In this document: piece by piece, positions 36,539 through 47,283 of the stretch
Numbering within the stretch: the stretch's first letter is position 1
Layout of the letters: the number at the start of each line of letters is the position of its first letter
Origin: Gremmenia infestans
Taxonomy: Eukaryota > Ascomycota > Leotiomycetes > Helotiales > Hamatocanthoscyphaceae
NCBI GenBank assembly: GCA_032629725.1
Contig: JAFEVB010000015.1
Location: 1,860,001-1,924,000, forward strand
Direction of reading: 5' to 3'
Length of the DNA: 64,000 nt
Notes under the pieces: model-generated
Databases searched by the model: none
Seen by the model: the letters and a program-made list of their open reading frames with translations, nothing else
Told to the model about the DNA's origin: nothing
Program-made: the position numbers and the translations under genes

Positions 36539-38633
36539 ATGGAATCCGTGCAACGGCGGCGGAAAGCTGAGAGCTTTTCTGGGGTCCACAAGACAAGCAA
36601 TTTTGGTTATCATAAGACAGAAGGTGAATTACATACTCATCAAAAAGAGAGTAGTGAAGGCAAGGCGACACGGAACTCCAACCACTTGGCCTCTCCCATA
36701 AATCCGAAACAATGCGACAGCCCAGCCTACGTCGCGAGTAGAAACCGTCAAAGCTATCGGTCCCGTCGTCGTGCGTCTTCTGGAAGGAAAAGGGGCAAAA
36801 CAAAGGAGACCGAGGTCCAAGCCGCTGCTCCAGACACTAGTGAAAGAGAAATCGATGGAATCAATATACCGGCTCTACGAATTATACCCAAACTTCCGTC
36901 ATTCAGATCAACGCACAGCCGTGGAAAATCCCAGAGCTCGCTGGGATGGCAAAGTCAAGATGCCATCATTTCTCAATTGAATGTCAGAGTGGACGGTCTC
37001 AATCAAAAGTACAACGAAACTAGGTCTCGAAATTGGGATATGGTCGCCAAAATCAGTAAACTGGAAGCACTGAGCAACGACCAGTTCACGCAGAACCAAA
37101 GGCTCAGAAGGAAGATTACGCGTCTTCAAAAGAGGGAGACTGCGCTGAGGAGTTCCCATGTTGAAGACATTCAGGCCAAGGATGACAAGATCTCGAAACT
37201 TGGTATTGCAATTGGCCATCGAGATGCAGATATTGGGGAGTGCCATGTGCAAAACCAACAGCTGCAGGAGTCCGAAGAGAGACTCGTGGAAGAGAAGCAA
37301 GCACTGCAGATCCTTGTCGATAGTAGAACCAACATAATTAAGATACTTGAGTTGAAGCTCCAGACGAAAGGATCGAGAATTCGGGAGCTGGAGAATACAT
37401 TGCAATTCATCAGCCATCCGGAAAAGGCATCTCGACTGGTGGGGAAGGCAAACAACAAGGTCACCATACTCACGCGGAAGAATCGAGATTTGGCCAAGGA
37501 TCTCGAGTCGATGATTACAAAGTACAAGACGGAGAAGGCGTATTCAGAAGCTACCCGGCCACTGATGGAGATCGGTGCTAGTATTCGAATGCGTTATATT
37601 TACGAGAGATTGAACATGCTAGACATGGTGGGGGAAATACCTCGAACGATACTATCCAGTGCGAATCGACACGTTCACTGGGCCGATATAGAGGCGGATC
37701 TAGCCCTTTTCAAATCCGGAGTATGGGCGGCAGAGAGAGAGGGAGCTTTCTTCAAAGCAATTTACCCCACACATACCGTGGAATCTTGCATATCTATGGA
37801 AGCGAGATCCACCAAGAGAACACTTAGTTTCATGAGCTTGGGCATAATGTACCGAAATCTTCACGAGGACCGATCTCCAGAATACAGCGAAGAATTCGAG
37901 AACATCTGGAAGGACGTCCAACAATCTCTTGCTCAACAATCTCGACTGGACAAGCGTGGGCCGGAAGCAGCTGCACTTGAAGAGACCTATATTGAGTCGA
38001 AACTGAACCGTTTGGCGGATCTCATGGCGGTTTTCAGACGAGTGCAAGACACCAAGATGGCTGTGTCATGGCTTGCACAACACCATAATCACGTGGAGGA
38101 AATAGCCAAACCGACTAATAATACCGTAAGTAGTGTCTGCGTTTGTCATATCATATTCGCTGACAGTTAATTTGAAGGAAATCAAGCGCGCCAAGAAGGG
38201 AGATAGACAGATAGATCTGGATCCTACGAACGAAATCAGCGACGAGGCATCAAATCCGCCCCAGTTGCTCAACAACCTCATTAGAGAGAGAAGATTCAAC
38301 GTAGATGTTGAAAAATGGCTCCAAAGCGCTCCTAATGGGGGAAGGAAAGGCATCGAACAAGATTCCAAAGGATTCGTCCAAGTCATGTTGGAAGGAGTAG
38401 ATCAGGAATTGCAGCGCCAGGAGCAGTGGCATGCCGATCAGGTCATGGCGATGAACGATGAAAGATTACGGAGGAACTGGATTCGTTGGGAGAAATCGAA
38501 GACGCTTGAGGGATTTAATGCGAAAGAAGAGTTGTTTCATGTTCAGGTTAATAAAAGTAAGAGAAACTTGTTGGAATACCAGATGTGGGAACATCCTCTA
38601 GTGAAGGATCTGATCGTTCTTTCTGTGGACTAA
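36539..38633 (+). CDS. Long coiled-coil protein with the same lineage-specific domain
   Basis: Exons 36539-38125 and 38178-38633 (52-nt intron; acceptor GAAG chosen because it alone keeps the frame), 680 aa. The N-terminal 150 residues are basic and Ser-rich, with RSRRRASSGRKRGK as a possible nuclear signal. Residues about 150-350 form a long coiled coil rich in Lys, Glu, Gln and Leu. The segment after it reads IGASIRMRYIYERL and later ANRHVHWADIEADLALF, matching the order and spacing of conserved residues in the gene at 35010. The C-terminus is another helical, charged region. No catalytic motif is recognised. A scaffold or structural role would fit the coiled coil but is inference. Confidence 0.78.
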
Positions 38634-38860
38634 GGCGAGACTCGATAGTGTACAATCAAAAGACGATCACATTCCCAGGCCGAGCATCAAATGACGCCGA
38701 TGTTGCAACAAGAAATAGGAGGTGAAAAGCCTCCGTGATTACTAAGCCGCTCCGGCCTTGCATTAAATCCGGCCGAACCGCAGGACATATGCCGGTGTCA
38801 GCAGCCTACTTCTTAGTAATTAAAATCGCAACCTTTTCTACTCTTCAAAAGAGGAAAGTT

Positions 38861-39927
38861 ATGGAGAGCAGTACTGAGCCTACCAAACTGGGCGGAAATA
38901 TCTTTCAAGAACCAATATGTCTAGGACTAATGCCTCAGCAACCTGGGATTATTGGCTTGGCGGAGGACTGGACAGGCTTGACCAACCCAGCGGAACGAAG
39001 AAAGCTGCAGAATCGGAGGAACCAATGAGCATATCGTAAGCTATTTCAAAGTCTTCATCCTTTGGTATCTCTAGTTAATGTAAGCGTTTACTACTTGCAG
39101 GAAAGCGCAAAGCAATAGAAACAAAGGCACGTCGCGGTGCTACCAAATCAGTACATCAAGAGACACAAGACTTCATTGTCGATGATAGTGTCGATTCGAC
39201 AGAGTTCGAAGTCTATGCCAAACCCGATTCTAGATCTCAATTGTGGCGCGCGTTTCATGCCGCAGCGAGCCCTTCAAAGCTTGACTGCATGCGGCCTGGA
39301 TATGTTGCCAAAGTCTGCCGGCTCACTAATATCCAGACTCAACAGTTGGTTTCTGAATTCAAAGAGTGGGCTCAGAGGTCTCTCACAATGGGCTCACCGA
39401 TGAATCACCATCTTCAACTTGAAGCGTTTGTAAAACTAAACGTGTTCCGAGCTTTGGTCAGCAATTCAAGGGATCTCGGCTTCACTCCAGAGGAAACCAT
39501 GGACGATGATTCTCTGTCTCCTTTTATTGATCCTTCGAATACCCTTTGTCATTCTCGACCTCTTCCTTCGGCACTTCGCCCAACGAAGCTTCAGCGTGAG
39601 ATCCCTCACCATCCTTGGATCGATCTGTTTCCGATACCTGGCATGCGGGATAATCTTCTGCGCGCAGAAGATAATTATGACGATATGGAGCTCTGTGGAG
39701 ATCTTATCGGATTCTTTAGCGGCTCCAAAGATAGGACAGCAAGGGTAGTCTGGGGCGATCCATGGGATCCACACAGCTGGGAAGTTACGGAGTCCTTCTT
39801 GAGCCACTGGGCTTGGGAAATCAAAGGGTGTTTACAACTCTTGGAATCTACTAATTATTGGCGGAAACAGCGTGGCGAAAAGCCTTTGAACACTGAGAGA
39901 ACCCTGTTCGAGGAAGCCATCGAATGA
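38861..39927 (+). pseudogene. bZIP/DUF3425 transcription factor gene with a TGA in the basic region
   Basis: Exons 38861-39035 and 39101-39927 (intron 39036-39100) give 334 codons with one internal TGA at 39026-39028 (codon 56). The text around it is DWTGLTNPAERRKLQNRRNQ-stop-AYRKRKAIETK, the diagnostic fungal bZIP basic region. The stop replaces the conserved Arg of QRAYRKR; a CGA to TGA change would do it. Downstream is a full DUF3425 domain (about residues 150-320) with PHHPWIDLFPIPGMRDNLL and DDMELCGDLIGFF. A second-exon ATG could still give a DUF3425 product, but without a DNA-binding region. Apart from the stop the gene is intact, so the lesion is recent, a sequencing error or strain-specific. 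Normally a nuclear regulator; targets unknown. Confidence 0.8.
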
Positions 39928-40266
39928 GAGTCTAGCGACATCGATGATATGAGCCATGTGTTGGAAAGACTGAGCTCCCCAGACTGATGCCGTCTATGCA
40001 AGAGTGAGCTGGTTGCATAAGCTTTGGGTGGGGCGAGGCTCCAGCTTTGGACATATTCACAACCTCCTCCGGCATGCATCCCTGGCTAGGCTACCATGAG
40101 CGAGCATATTTCTCGTTTGCTTTTATTTCCATGTATGTCTTCCGGAAGCTGGAAATCTATATAAGATGTCCATTGTCTCCCACATTCAAAACATCACTTC
40201 ACGTTCCTCACTCATCCTCAAACATATCTTCCATCTCCAATCACTTCACCAGTCCCACTATCAAAC
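39928..40266. other. 0.34 kb spacer, promoter of the short-chain dehydrogenase
   Basis: The last 100 bases are C/T-rich with CACATTC/CACTTC words typical of a fungal 5' leader. Nothing else seen. Confidence 0.45.
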
Positions 40267-41259
40267 ATGGCTACAAAGTATGAACAAATTCATGAATCAC
40301 CCCAGGGACCTGGTGATGCTCGTCCCACAGCGTTCCAAATCATCAAAGACGAGAATCTGGAAGGAAAGTTAGAAGGTAAAGTAATCCTCATCACCGGCTG
40401 CTCATCAGGCCTCGGAATCGAAACCGCTCGCGTCCTCGCGACTACTAGTGCAACACTGTACCTCACAGCTCGTGATCTCGAAAAGGCAAAGAAAGCTTTG
40501 GGTGATCTCATCGCCTCACCCCGCGTCCATCTGTTAGAGCTTGATCTGAATACCATGGCCAGTGTCCGTGCTTGCGCCAACGAGTTCCTGTCCAAGTCAT
40601 CCGCACTGAACATCTTCATCGCCAATGCTGGCATAATGGCTTGCCCGGAAGGTCGCACCAAAGATGGATTTGAAACTCAATTCGGCACCAATCACCTCGC
40701 TCATTTCCTCTTATTCAACCTCCTCAAGCATGCTCTCCTCGCATCGTCCAGTCCAGATTTCAACTCGCGTGCCGTTATTCTCACATCCATCGCTCACCGT
40801 TGGGGCAGCGTCGTCTTCGACAACCTCAATCTGGACGGCATCTACGATCCCACGTATTCTCAAAGCAAAACCGCCAACCTGTGGACAGCCAATGAGATCG
40901 ACCGCCGTTATAGCGGCAAGGGTCTGCATGCCTGGGCAGTACACCCAGGAGGTATCACTACCAATCTTGGGCAGCATATGCCGCAGGAAGCTGTGGATGG
41001 TATGTTTAAGGATGAACAACTTATGAAAGTATGGAAGTCTCCGGAACAGGGGGCTGCCACTACGGTTTGGGCGGCTGTTTCGAAGGCGCTTGAGGGCCAG
41101 GGAGGGAAGTACCTGGAGGATTGTCACATTGGGAAGCCTAACAATAATGCTGATGGCTTGTGGGGTTTGGGGTATAGTAAGTGGGCGTATGATGCAGAAG
41201 CGGAAGCTAAGCTGTGGAAGAAGTCGTTGGAGCTTGTGGGATTGAAGGAAAATGCGTAG
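40267..41259 (+). CDS. Short-chain dehydrogenase/reductase (retinol-dehydrogenase-like)
   Basis: NAD(P)-dependent oxidoreductase of the classical SDR family, single exon, 330 aa. The nucleotide site TGCSSGLG is at residues 43-50, NAG is in FIANAGIMA, catalytic Ser is in ILTSIAHRWG, and the active-site Tyr and Lys are in YSQSK (Y197, K201). The GGI(T) turn is in VHPGGITTNL. Length and the extension before the Rossmann fold match fungal SDRs related to WW-domain oxidoreductase and retinol dehydrogenases. The protein looks intact and soluble. Substrate unknown. Confidence 0.95.
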   Translation: MATKYEQIHESPQGPGDARPTAFQIIKDENLEGKLEGKVILITGCSSGLGIETARVLATTSATLYLTARDLEKAKKALGDLIASPRVHLLELDLNTMASVRACANEFLSKSSALNIFIANAGIMACPEGRTKDGFETQFGTNHLAHFLLFNLLKHALLASSSPDFNSRAVILTSIAHRWGSVVFDNLNLDGIYDPTYSQSKTANLWTANEIDRRYSGKGLHAWAVHPGGITTNLGQHMPQEAVDGMFKDEQLMKVWKSPEQGAATTVWAAVSKALEGQGGKYLEDCHIGKPNNNADGLWGLGYSKWAYDAEAEAKLWKKSLELVGLKENA

Positions 41260-42367
41260 ATAAGAGGAATATTTCGTAAAAGCACATGGATAGAGAATTG
41301 TTCGAGCATTGTACGATCGATTGGTAGCCTTTCAAATCTTGAATTCAAGACATGATCAACGTGGAAACCTTTTGAGTTATCAAACGAACTTGCAATCCTC
41401 TCCTCCTATATATTCCATCAATCCTTCTCTCTATGTGACCCTTTCTATCCAGATCTTCTCTTCTTACTCCCCACTCCGTCCATCAAACCTTTCTTCCCAT
41501 AATAAATATTTAAGAAGCAAGTCCCCGACTCCCACTTTTACTCTCCACTCCACTGTCACCAATCAATACAAAACCCAACCTTTTACCTCTTAACGACCAA
41601 AAACATTCCACCGTCATCGAGTAACTAAACTTAACTCCGAACACCTACCCTACATAGATTCCGCACAGACAAAAAGCACACGGCTGACACCTGCAGTAGC
41701 TCCGCCAGTTTAATCAAAATTACCCGCTAGGTAAAGGAGCCGCTTACCCCGTAATCAGTGAGCCGTAGAGATATCTCCACGTTATCTCCGCCCGCCTTGA
41801 AACTCATGCGCGTTGCTTACACCTGCATTTCAACCAGTGGCTTGCATCAGGTCACAGGTGCCAAATCGCGAGTACAGTAGGTATTACTGGTTGGCATAAA
41901 GGTACTATACCATTGCAGCACGGCGTCGGCATGCGGCACTAGGCTAATTACTTGTTCCCTACGCTCGTAATCAAGGTGAAGTGAAAAATGCAATGCTTAG
42001 AGTCATTATCTGTTTTACGAGTGTCTTGGGAGGTCTGGTGGAATTGGTCGATTGATGCTACAAATAACATATTCGTACAATGATCGCATCAAGCAGACCA
42101 CGCAAATTGTGCCGACCTCATGTGATGTCGTCTCATGATCAGACTCTAAGCTTCAACTGATGACTTTACTGCTACTTATTACTAGACCAAAGTCCAGGCC
42201 ACTTTACACTTTCTGAGATAGGGGTCCACATGCTCCGGGTATTAGATGCATCGGAATCCCCGAAGTAATCCAAAGGCTCGTTGGAACTTTCAGATATTAA
42301 GCTTTAAATTATGACTTATACTAGCGATTCTATCTCTCAAACCAGTTTCATTCATAACTTGTCTAGT
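41260..42367. other. 1.1 kb spacer
   Basis: Between two convergent genes. AT-rich to the right; no gene or RNA recognised. Confidence 0.45.
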
Positions 42368-43662
42368 TCAAACTTCAACCCGACCCATTTGCCACTCGCT
42401 TTTCACTAGGATTTCCATTCCTGCTCCTGGCAAGATACTAGACTCACTTCCGTCGTCAAAAAAGGTGGTGCTTTTTTTTGGTACAGGCGGCGGCTTTTTG
42501 CCTTCGGTTGTGATCGTCGTTGTCACTTGCGGCCGAAAGTTGTTCAATTCATAATCATGTTCCGCCATCCTCTCGAAATTTGAGGACATGTTGTACTCGT
42601 GGGTCTTCCCGCTCTGAGAGAAGAACTTTCCAAATCTACTGATTTTGATCAATGGTCCGAAGAGTGGCGCACAGGCAACTGTAATTCCAATTGCTGGTTC
42701 CAGGAAAGCATAGAGTAGTGGAAAGGTTGCTGTATACGTGACGTCGCTTAGATCTAGTGTAACCAGAGCTTGAATACGGAGGATACTTAAGATCATGGTG
42801 CTAAGAGATCGAATTAGTTTTGGATCTTTTCCGCTGGAGGATAATCACCTGATTCCAAGTCCAAAAATTGAAAAGAGCGCTGCTTTCTTTCCTGTGGAGA
42901 CTTGCAGATTCCAGATCATTTGTAAAGGTAGCGCGAAAACGGCAATATCAATGAGCAGGTCGAAAACACCGATAGTAATGAATGATGCCGTCTGGTTGCT
43001 GCATTTCCCATCTTTGATTTTACGGTCCCAGTTGTATGCAATAGGACGGCATATTAAAATTGGAGCCAAGACAGATCCTACAGTCCAGGCGCCAATTAAA
43101 CTAATAACTGTCCAAGAAGCAACCCGAAATCTCTTGGTAAAGAATATGCGGCTGTAGAACAGACAGATTGAAAGTTTGATCAACCCCAGGATCAAGCCGT
43201 AGATAATTTGTAAAGGTAGTAGAAGCTATCAAGAGTTAACACTTGTACGTCTAAGGTCTTATCATATGATACGAACCTTGAAAAAAGTTGGGGGGCCAGA
43301 GGATGGAATAGTATCAGCGTGATGTCCAATATTGGCGCTGAATAATGCTTCTTGAGTGTGAGCTTGTGCTACATGAAAAGTCTACTCGGGATTTACCTAG
43401 CATTACCAACGCTGAATGCCCATAGTTTACAACCTTTGGAAGATTAGCTGACTTGTGTTCCAAGTGGAGGATAGGCATAGGTGAGCACCTGAGCAACTAA
43501 TATCGCATAATCATCCGCTGCCAAGCTTGCTTTATTAACTCTCTTCGCCATCAAGCGAAGAATGATGGAAGCAGTAGAGGTAATAAGGAATATAATAGTA
43601 ACGACGAATACTACTCGAGCGCGGTAGGAGCTCAACTCAGCAATGTGAAAATCGTCCTCCAT
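42368..43662 (-). CDS. Fungal rhodopsin-like seven-helix membrane protein
   Basis: Five exons on the minus strand (43662-43489, 43433-43397, 43350-43277, 43225-42849, 42800-42368), 364 aa. The layout is that of the fungal Rhodopsin domain family (PF20684-like, also found fused to CFEM in Pth11-type receptors). It has an N-terminal span (VVFVVTIIFLITSTASIILR), an Asp-Asp before the second span (AADDYAILVA), then LILGLIKLSICLFYSRIFF. Next come the loop C-R-P with a distal C (ILICRPIAYNW..CSNQTASF) and the IGVFDLLIDIAVFALPL span. The soluble tail carries a Pro-Lys-rich PPPVPKK. There is no retinal-binding Lys motif, so it is not a light pump. Exons 2 and 3 are only 37 and 74 nt, and three donors are weak (GTGCTC, GTTCGT, GTGATT), so exact N-terminal joins are tentative. 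Possible G-protein-coupled sensor. Confidence 0.82.
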
Positions 43663-45479
43663 AATACAAAGGAAGCCCTCGCAAAAGCTGTTATGATTTC
43701 GAATAGGCCTGTGTAATCAAGATATACCTGAAGGCATCCATTTGGAGATGGAAGGCTCTGATAAAGAGATAAGTGATTTCTGTGAAACGATTCTGACGGT
43801 TTTGAACGTTACTGAGTTCGTTTTGAAAGTTTCAGAGATGGAAGAGGTTATGGTTACATCAAATGCATGCAGGCTACTCGTATTGGTGTGCCTCGACCAT
43901 GCACGTGTAAGCATTGCTAAAAAATGAATGGTTATTTATGAACAGCCCTCGCGGGATAATTCCCAATTAGGGCCGTGCCTGAGTAGCAATTTAACTCTAA
44001 ATATCCTACCGTATTACTGCGCATCATACTTAAGTACCGCCACTCCGGCTCCACGAGTGGTACTGTGGCATCCATCTTAGATATGGTACCACGCGCTACT
44101 ACTATAAGCGCCGCGGCGGCAACTTTGCCCAATGTGCAACAATTATCCCCATAATTCTGCTTCTACTAAATAGACATTATGATAATTGTATCTGTTCTAA
44201 GCCGTTGGGGGCAATAAATTTGCCCCTCACTCCCCCTCCACCCGTCCACCCCCCTGAGCCCCTGTTCAGGATTCAGGGTTACCTAGTAGGATTTTACGAC
44301 TCAGCATGTCTAATTGATCATCTCATTTCAGGACTTTAGAAGGATTAAGCCACACGCCCTGGATGCTAGAGACCTGCTTTACATGTAATGCAGAATTTAT
44401 TCTAGTAAACACAATCGCAATAAGGCCAATAATTATAAAGTGAAGTAGAAGCAATTATATACTCTGCCCTATATGGCAGCTACTAGGCCTAGAGCCGATC
44501 TAATGTGGGGGAAGGATTCCTAATCCATGCCAAAGTCTAAAAATTACCGCTTTCCTTATCTATACCATATCCGTACGGTGCTGCCTCCGTACAAGTACGA
44601 GTACCGTATCTGTATAAATTGCTTGTATATCAATCCACTTTGACCTTTACACAAGAACCTTCTTATACATAATATTATAGCCATTGTAGTAACGGTATAT
44701 ATTGTTTCCATCGAACGCTTATAAATTCGCTTTCGGTCTCGGTCTCGGCTCGGTCCACTAGGTCGACTGTGGGGGGCGATTTCCAACCTGCCCCGCATCG
44801 AATTCGATAGGCGAGACGACCGAGGTTTAGTGGGAGTAGGAAGATTACCCCACCGAGGCAGGGACATGCCAATGGTTGCCAATTGTTTCATCATTCCACA
44901 CTTTGATAAAAGGCCTGGGACCACTCGTGTTGGATATTTCTGCCTGGAGAATGTGGAGATTATGTTTGAATGAATGACCTCTGCAATAGGGCCGAGTGTG
45001 AGTCGTCCAACTACAGTTAGCCATTTACTGTTTTAGGCAACTTCTCACCGAGGTACTCTTGGGAGTCATGGAGACGCCACTCCTTGACGTTGTGAAGGCG
45101 GTTTCTAAAGTCGATGACTTTTATTGGAAGAGTTTTCAATGGATTTGTGATTTATTCTACCGCTTTTTCTTTATCAAAAAAATCTCAATCTTCAATATTT
45201 AATGTCAGCGTGGACTTGGAGTTGATGATTTCCTTGAGTATGTCTTATTATTCTTTACTATGTTTAAGAACTTGGCGCTGAGGATCAAGGATACTGCGGA
45301 GACAATTCGAAATCATTGATAAGTCGTCAGTTATATAATTTGGTGTTATTACCATTTTAATCCTAGACCACAATTTGGCCTTTGAACCTGAGCAGGCGCT
45401 GACTCTGTTGTCTTAAGTCTCTTGAATCAGAGAGACTTTATTTGTCAACGTTTTTCAATAGGCACAATCGCAAGGATAA
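43663..45479. other. 1.8 kb AT-rich spacer
   Basis: Open frames here are short and of random composition. No RNA gene or repeat recognised. Confidence 0.45.
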
Positions 45480-46896
45480 ATACTTCTTCGATGAAACGAT
45501 GGCCGTCATGAATGGAAAAGGGAGTTTCACTTATCATCTTACCAGATATTTGACCAATACACAGATGATGGAGAAGCCGACTTCAGATTTTCAGGAGGTA
45601 ATAAAAATATCAGACGCGCGGGTATATGCTTCCGGTTCATTAGGGACTTCTGGGATCGCTATTGGACTTGCCACGTTCTCGAATGCGAGCCCAAGGAAGA
45701 TTCAAAATGGGAGACATTGTTTCGGCGAACGCCTTTAGACAAGACTACATGTGTTCAAGATCGACTCGAGTCTTTTAAAGAGCTACTTGAACATTACAAA
45801 CCGCAGAGGTCATGATGTAAACGCAAAGTACGAACTACTTTTGTTTGACCTAATGCTAAGAAAGATAAGTAGGCGCTATTCACAACTGCTCCGCGAGATT
45901 GATCAGAAACTATGCGAGGAGGCCAAAAGCATTGGGAAGTCGCGTTTGCCCGCGAAATAGTCAATTCTAGTCGCCCGGTTATCCTCTACGCATCAAACGC
46001 ATTGTTTTCTCTACCAATGAACAATGACTCCTACTCTTCTTTCAGCAAGCAGTGGCCGGCGTTTCAGTATATCCTACAGGTCATGGAAGAAAATTTGGAA
46101 GAGACGCATGAGAAAGTTGAATTGTAGAGAAACCGTGAAAAGGACAGGCAGTTGAAGAGACCTCGATGGACTAGAGATGATGAGAGAAAATACAGGTCGG
46201 TGTTGAACAAAGTAACAATTTCCAACAACCACAAGATTCGGGATCTTGAGCGCTATCTGGCCAGTATACGATCGCTAAGAACGTCACTTACGAGCAGACT
46301 GGAGTCAACAAGAAATGAGCTGAGCTTTCAAAGTGCACAAAAATGGCCGTTTCTTCACCTACGTGACGGTCATATTCCTTCCTTTAGGATTCGCCACAGC
46401 AGTGTTTAGTACTAGCGGGGTGCCTAGTGCTAAGCCAGTAGGACATATAATTACCTGCATTTATAACTCTTCTTTTCACAGCGATTGCTCTTTCCAAGCT
46501 CCCTTCCGAGACGATCACCTTTTCGGACCTGTGTTCCACTTTTTTCGACTCGGTCGCGATCGGCTTCGTGAATCTCAGGAGAGCTATAAACCCAAGAATG
46601 AGAGCACCGAGCAGGAGAACACCGAGAAAGACAATAGCGCTAATGAGCAAGGCTCCGAGACCATGCCACCTGAGAATCAGACATCAGAGATTCAGACTCC
46701 CAGGAAGCAGTTCCCTGAAGGTCCCATGCAAGAGGTCATTCCGTTCAGTATAAAAAGCACACTAAGTTTCTTATCTGGTATTTGGGACTCCATGGTGAAA
46801 AGTCAAAGACGACTTTGGGGGAAGAAAATCAAAGAAGAGGCTAGGAATACTGAAGAGCGTCAACCTGAAGAGGGCAAATCACGTAATGGTAAATGA
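45480..46896 (+). pseudogene. Decayed CorA-like membrane protein gene
   Basis: Pieces of one protein appear in successive frames. Around 45620-45812 one frame reads FIRDFWDRYWTCHVLECEP and continues to DRLESFKELLEHYKP, then stops. The next piece (45751-45960) has a different frame with LLLFDLMLRKISRRYSQLLREI, then a charged coiled-coil piece (46152-46320: SIRSLRTSLTSRLESTRNE). The last frame (46333-46896) has FTYVTVIFLPLGFATAVFS, the signature first membrane helix of fungal CorA-like (Mg2+ transporter-type) proteins with large soluble N-termini. The expected second helix is not clean. I see at least three frame breaks and no good start. The order of pieces is right, so this is an eroded gene and not chance similarity. 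Function before decay unknown. Confidence 0.65.
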
Positions 46897-47283
46897 AGAG
46901 TTAAACTAATTTCCTTTCACTCTAAGCAAATTCTGCAGGCTTATTTTCATGGCTGGAGCATGCTATGAAAGGCTTGAAGAGATGAAATAGTGCAAGTCAC
47001 CTGTACTCCCTTCCCTCCTGGAACGTTTTGGACGAGCTTCTAATTAAAATTTCGGTACTAAGTTGACCGAATAGCTTTGAGGATAACAAATATGGACATG
47101 TCAAGAAGCAAGATTAAAGAGTTGTTATCTGAGATTACCATTATCATCGGTGTTTCAAGTTAATATTAGTCGTGAACCTTACTGATTATTAATAGCTTAG
47201 AATTGTATTTTTGGGATAAGTACCGCGCAGAAATTTGCATTAAAAATTGAGTCAACCTCTCAAGAGTCGAAATCCAGTTCGAC
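46897..47283. other. 0.39 kb AT-rich spacer
   Basis: No feature recognised; 3' flank of the next gene. Confidence 0.4.

Noticed and set aside
44556..44924. 122-aa minus-strand frame in the AT-rich spacer
   Set aside because: Arg/Ser-rich low-complexity text without conserved pattern or supporting introns.
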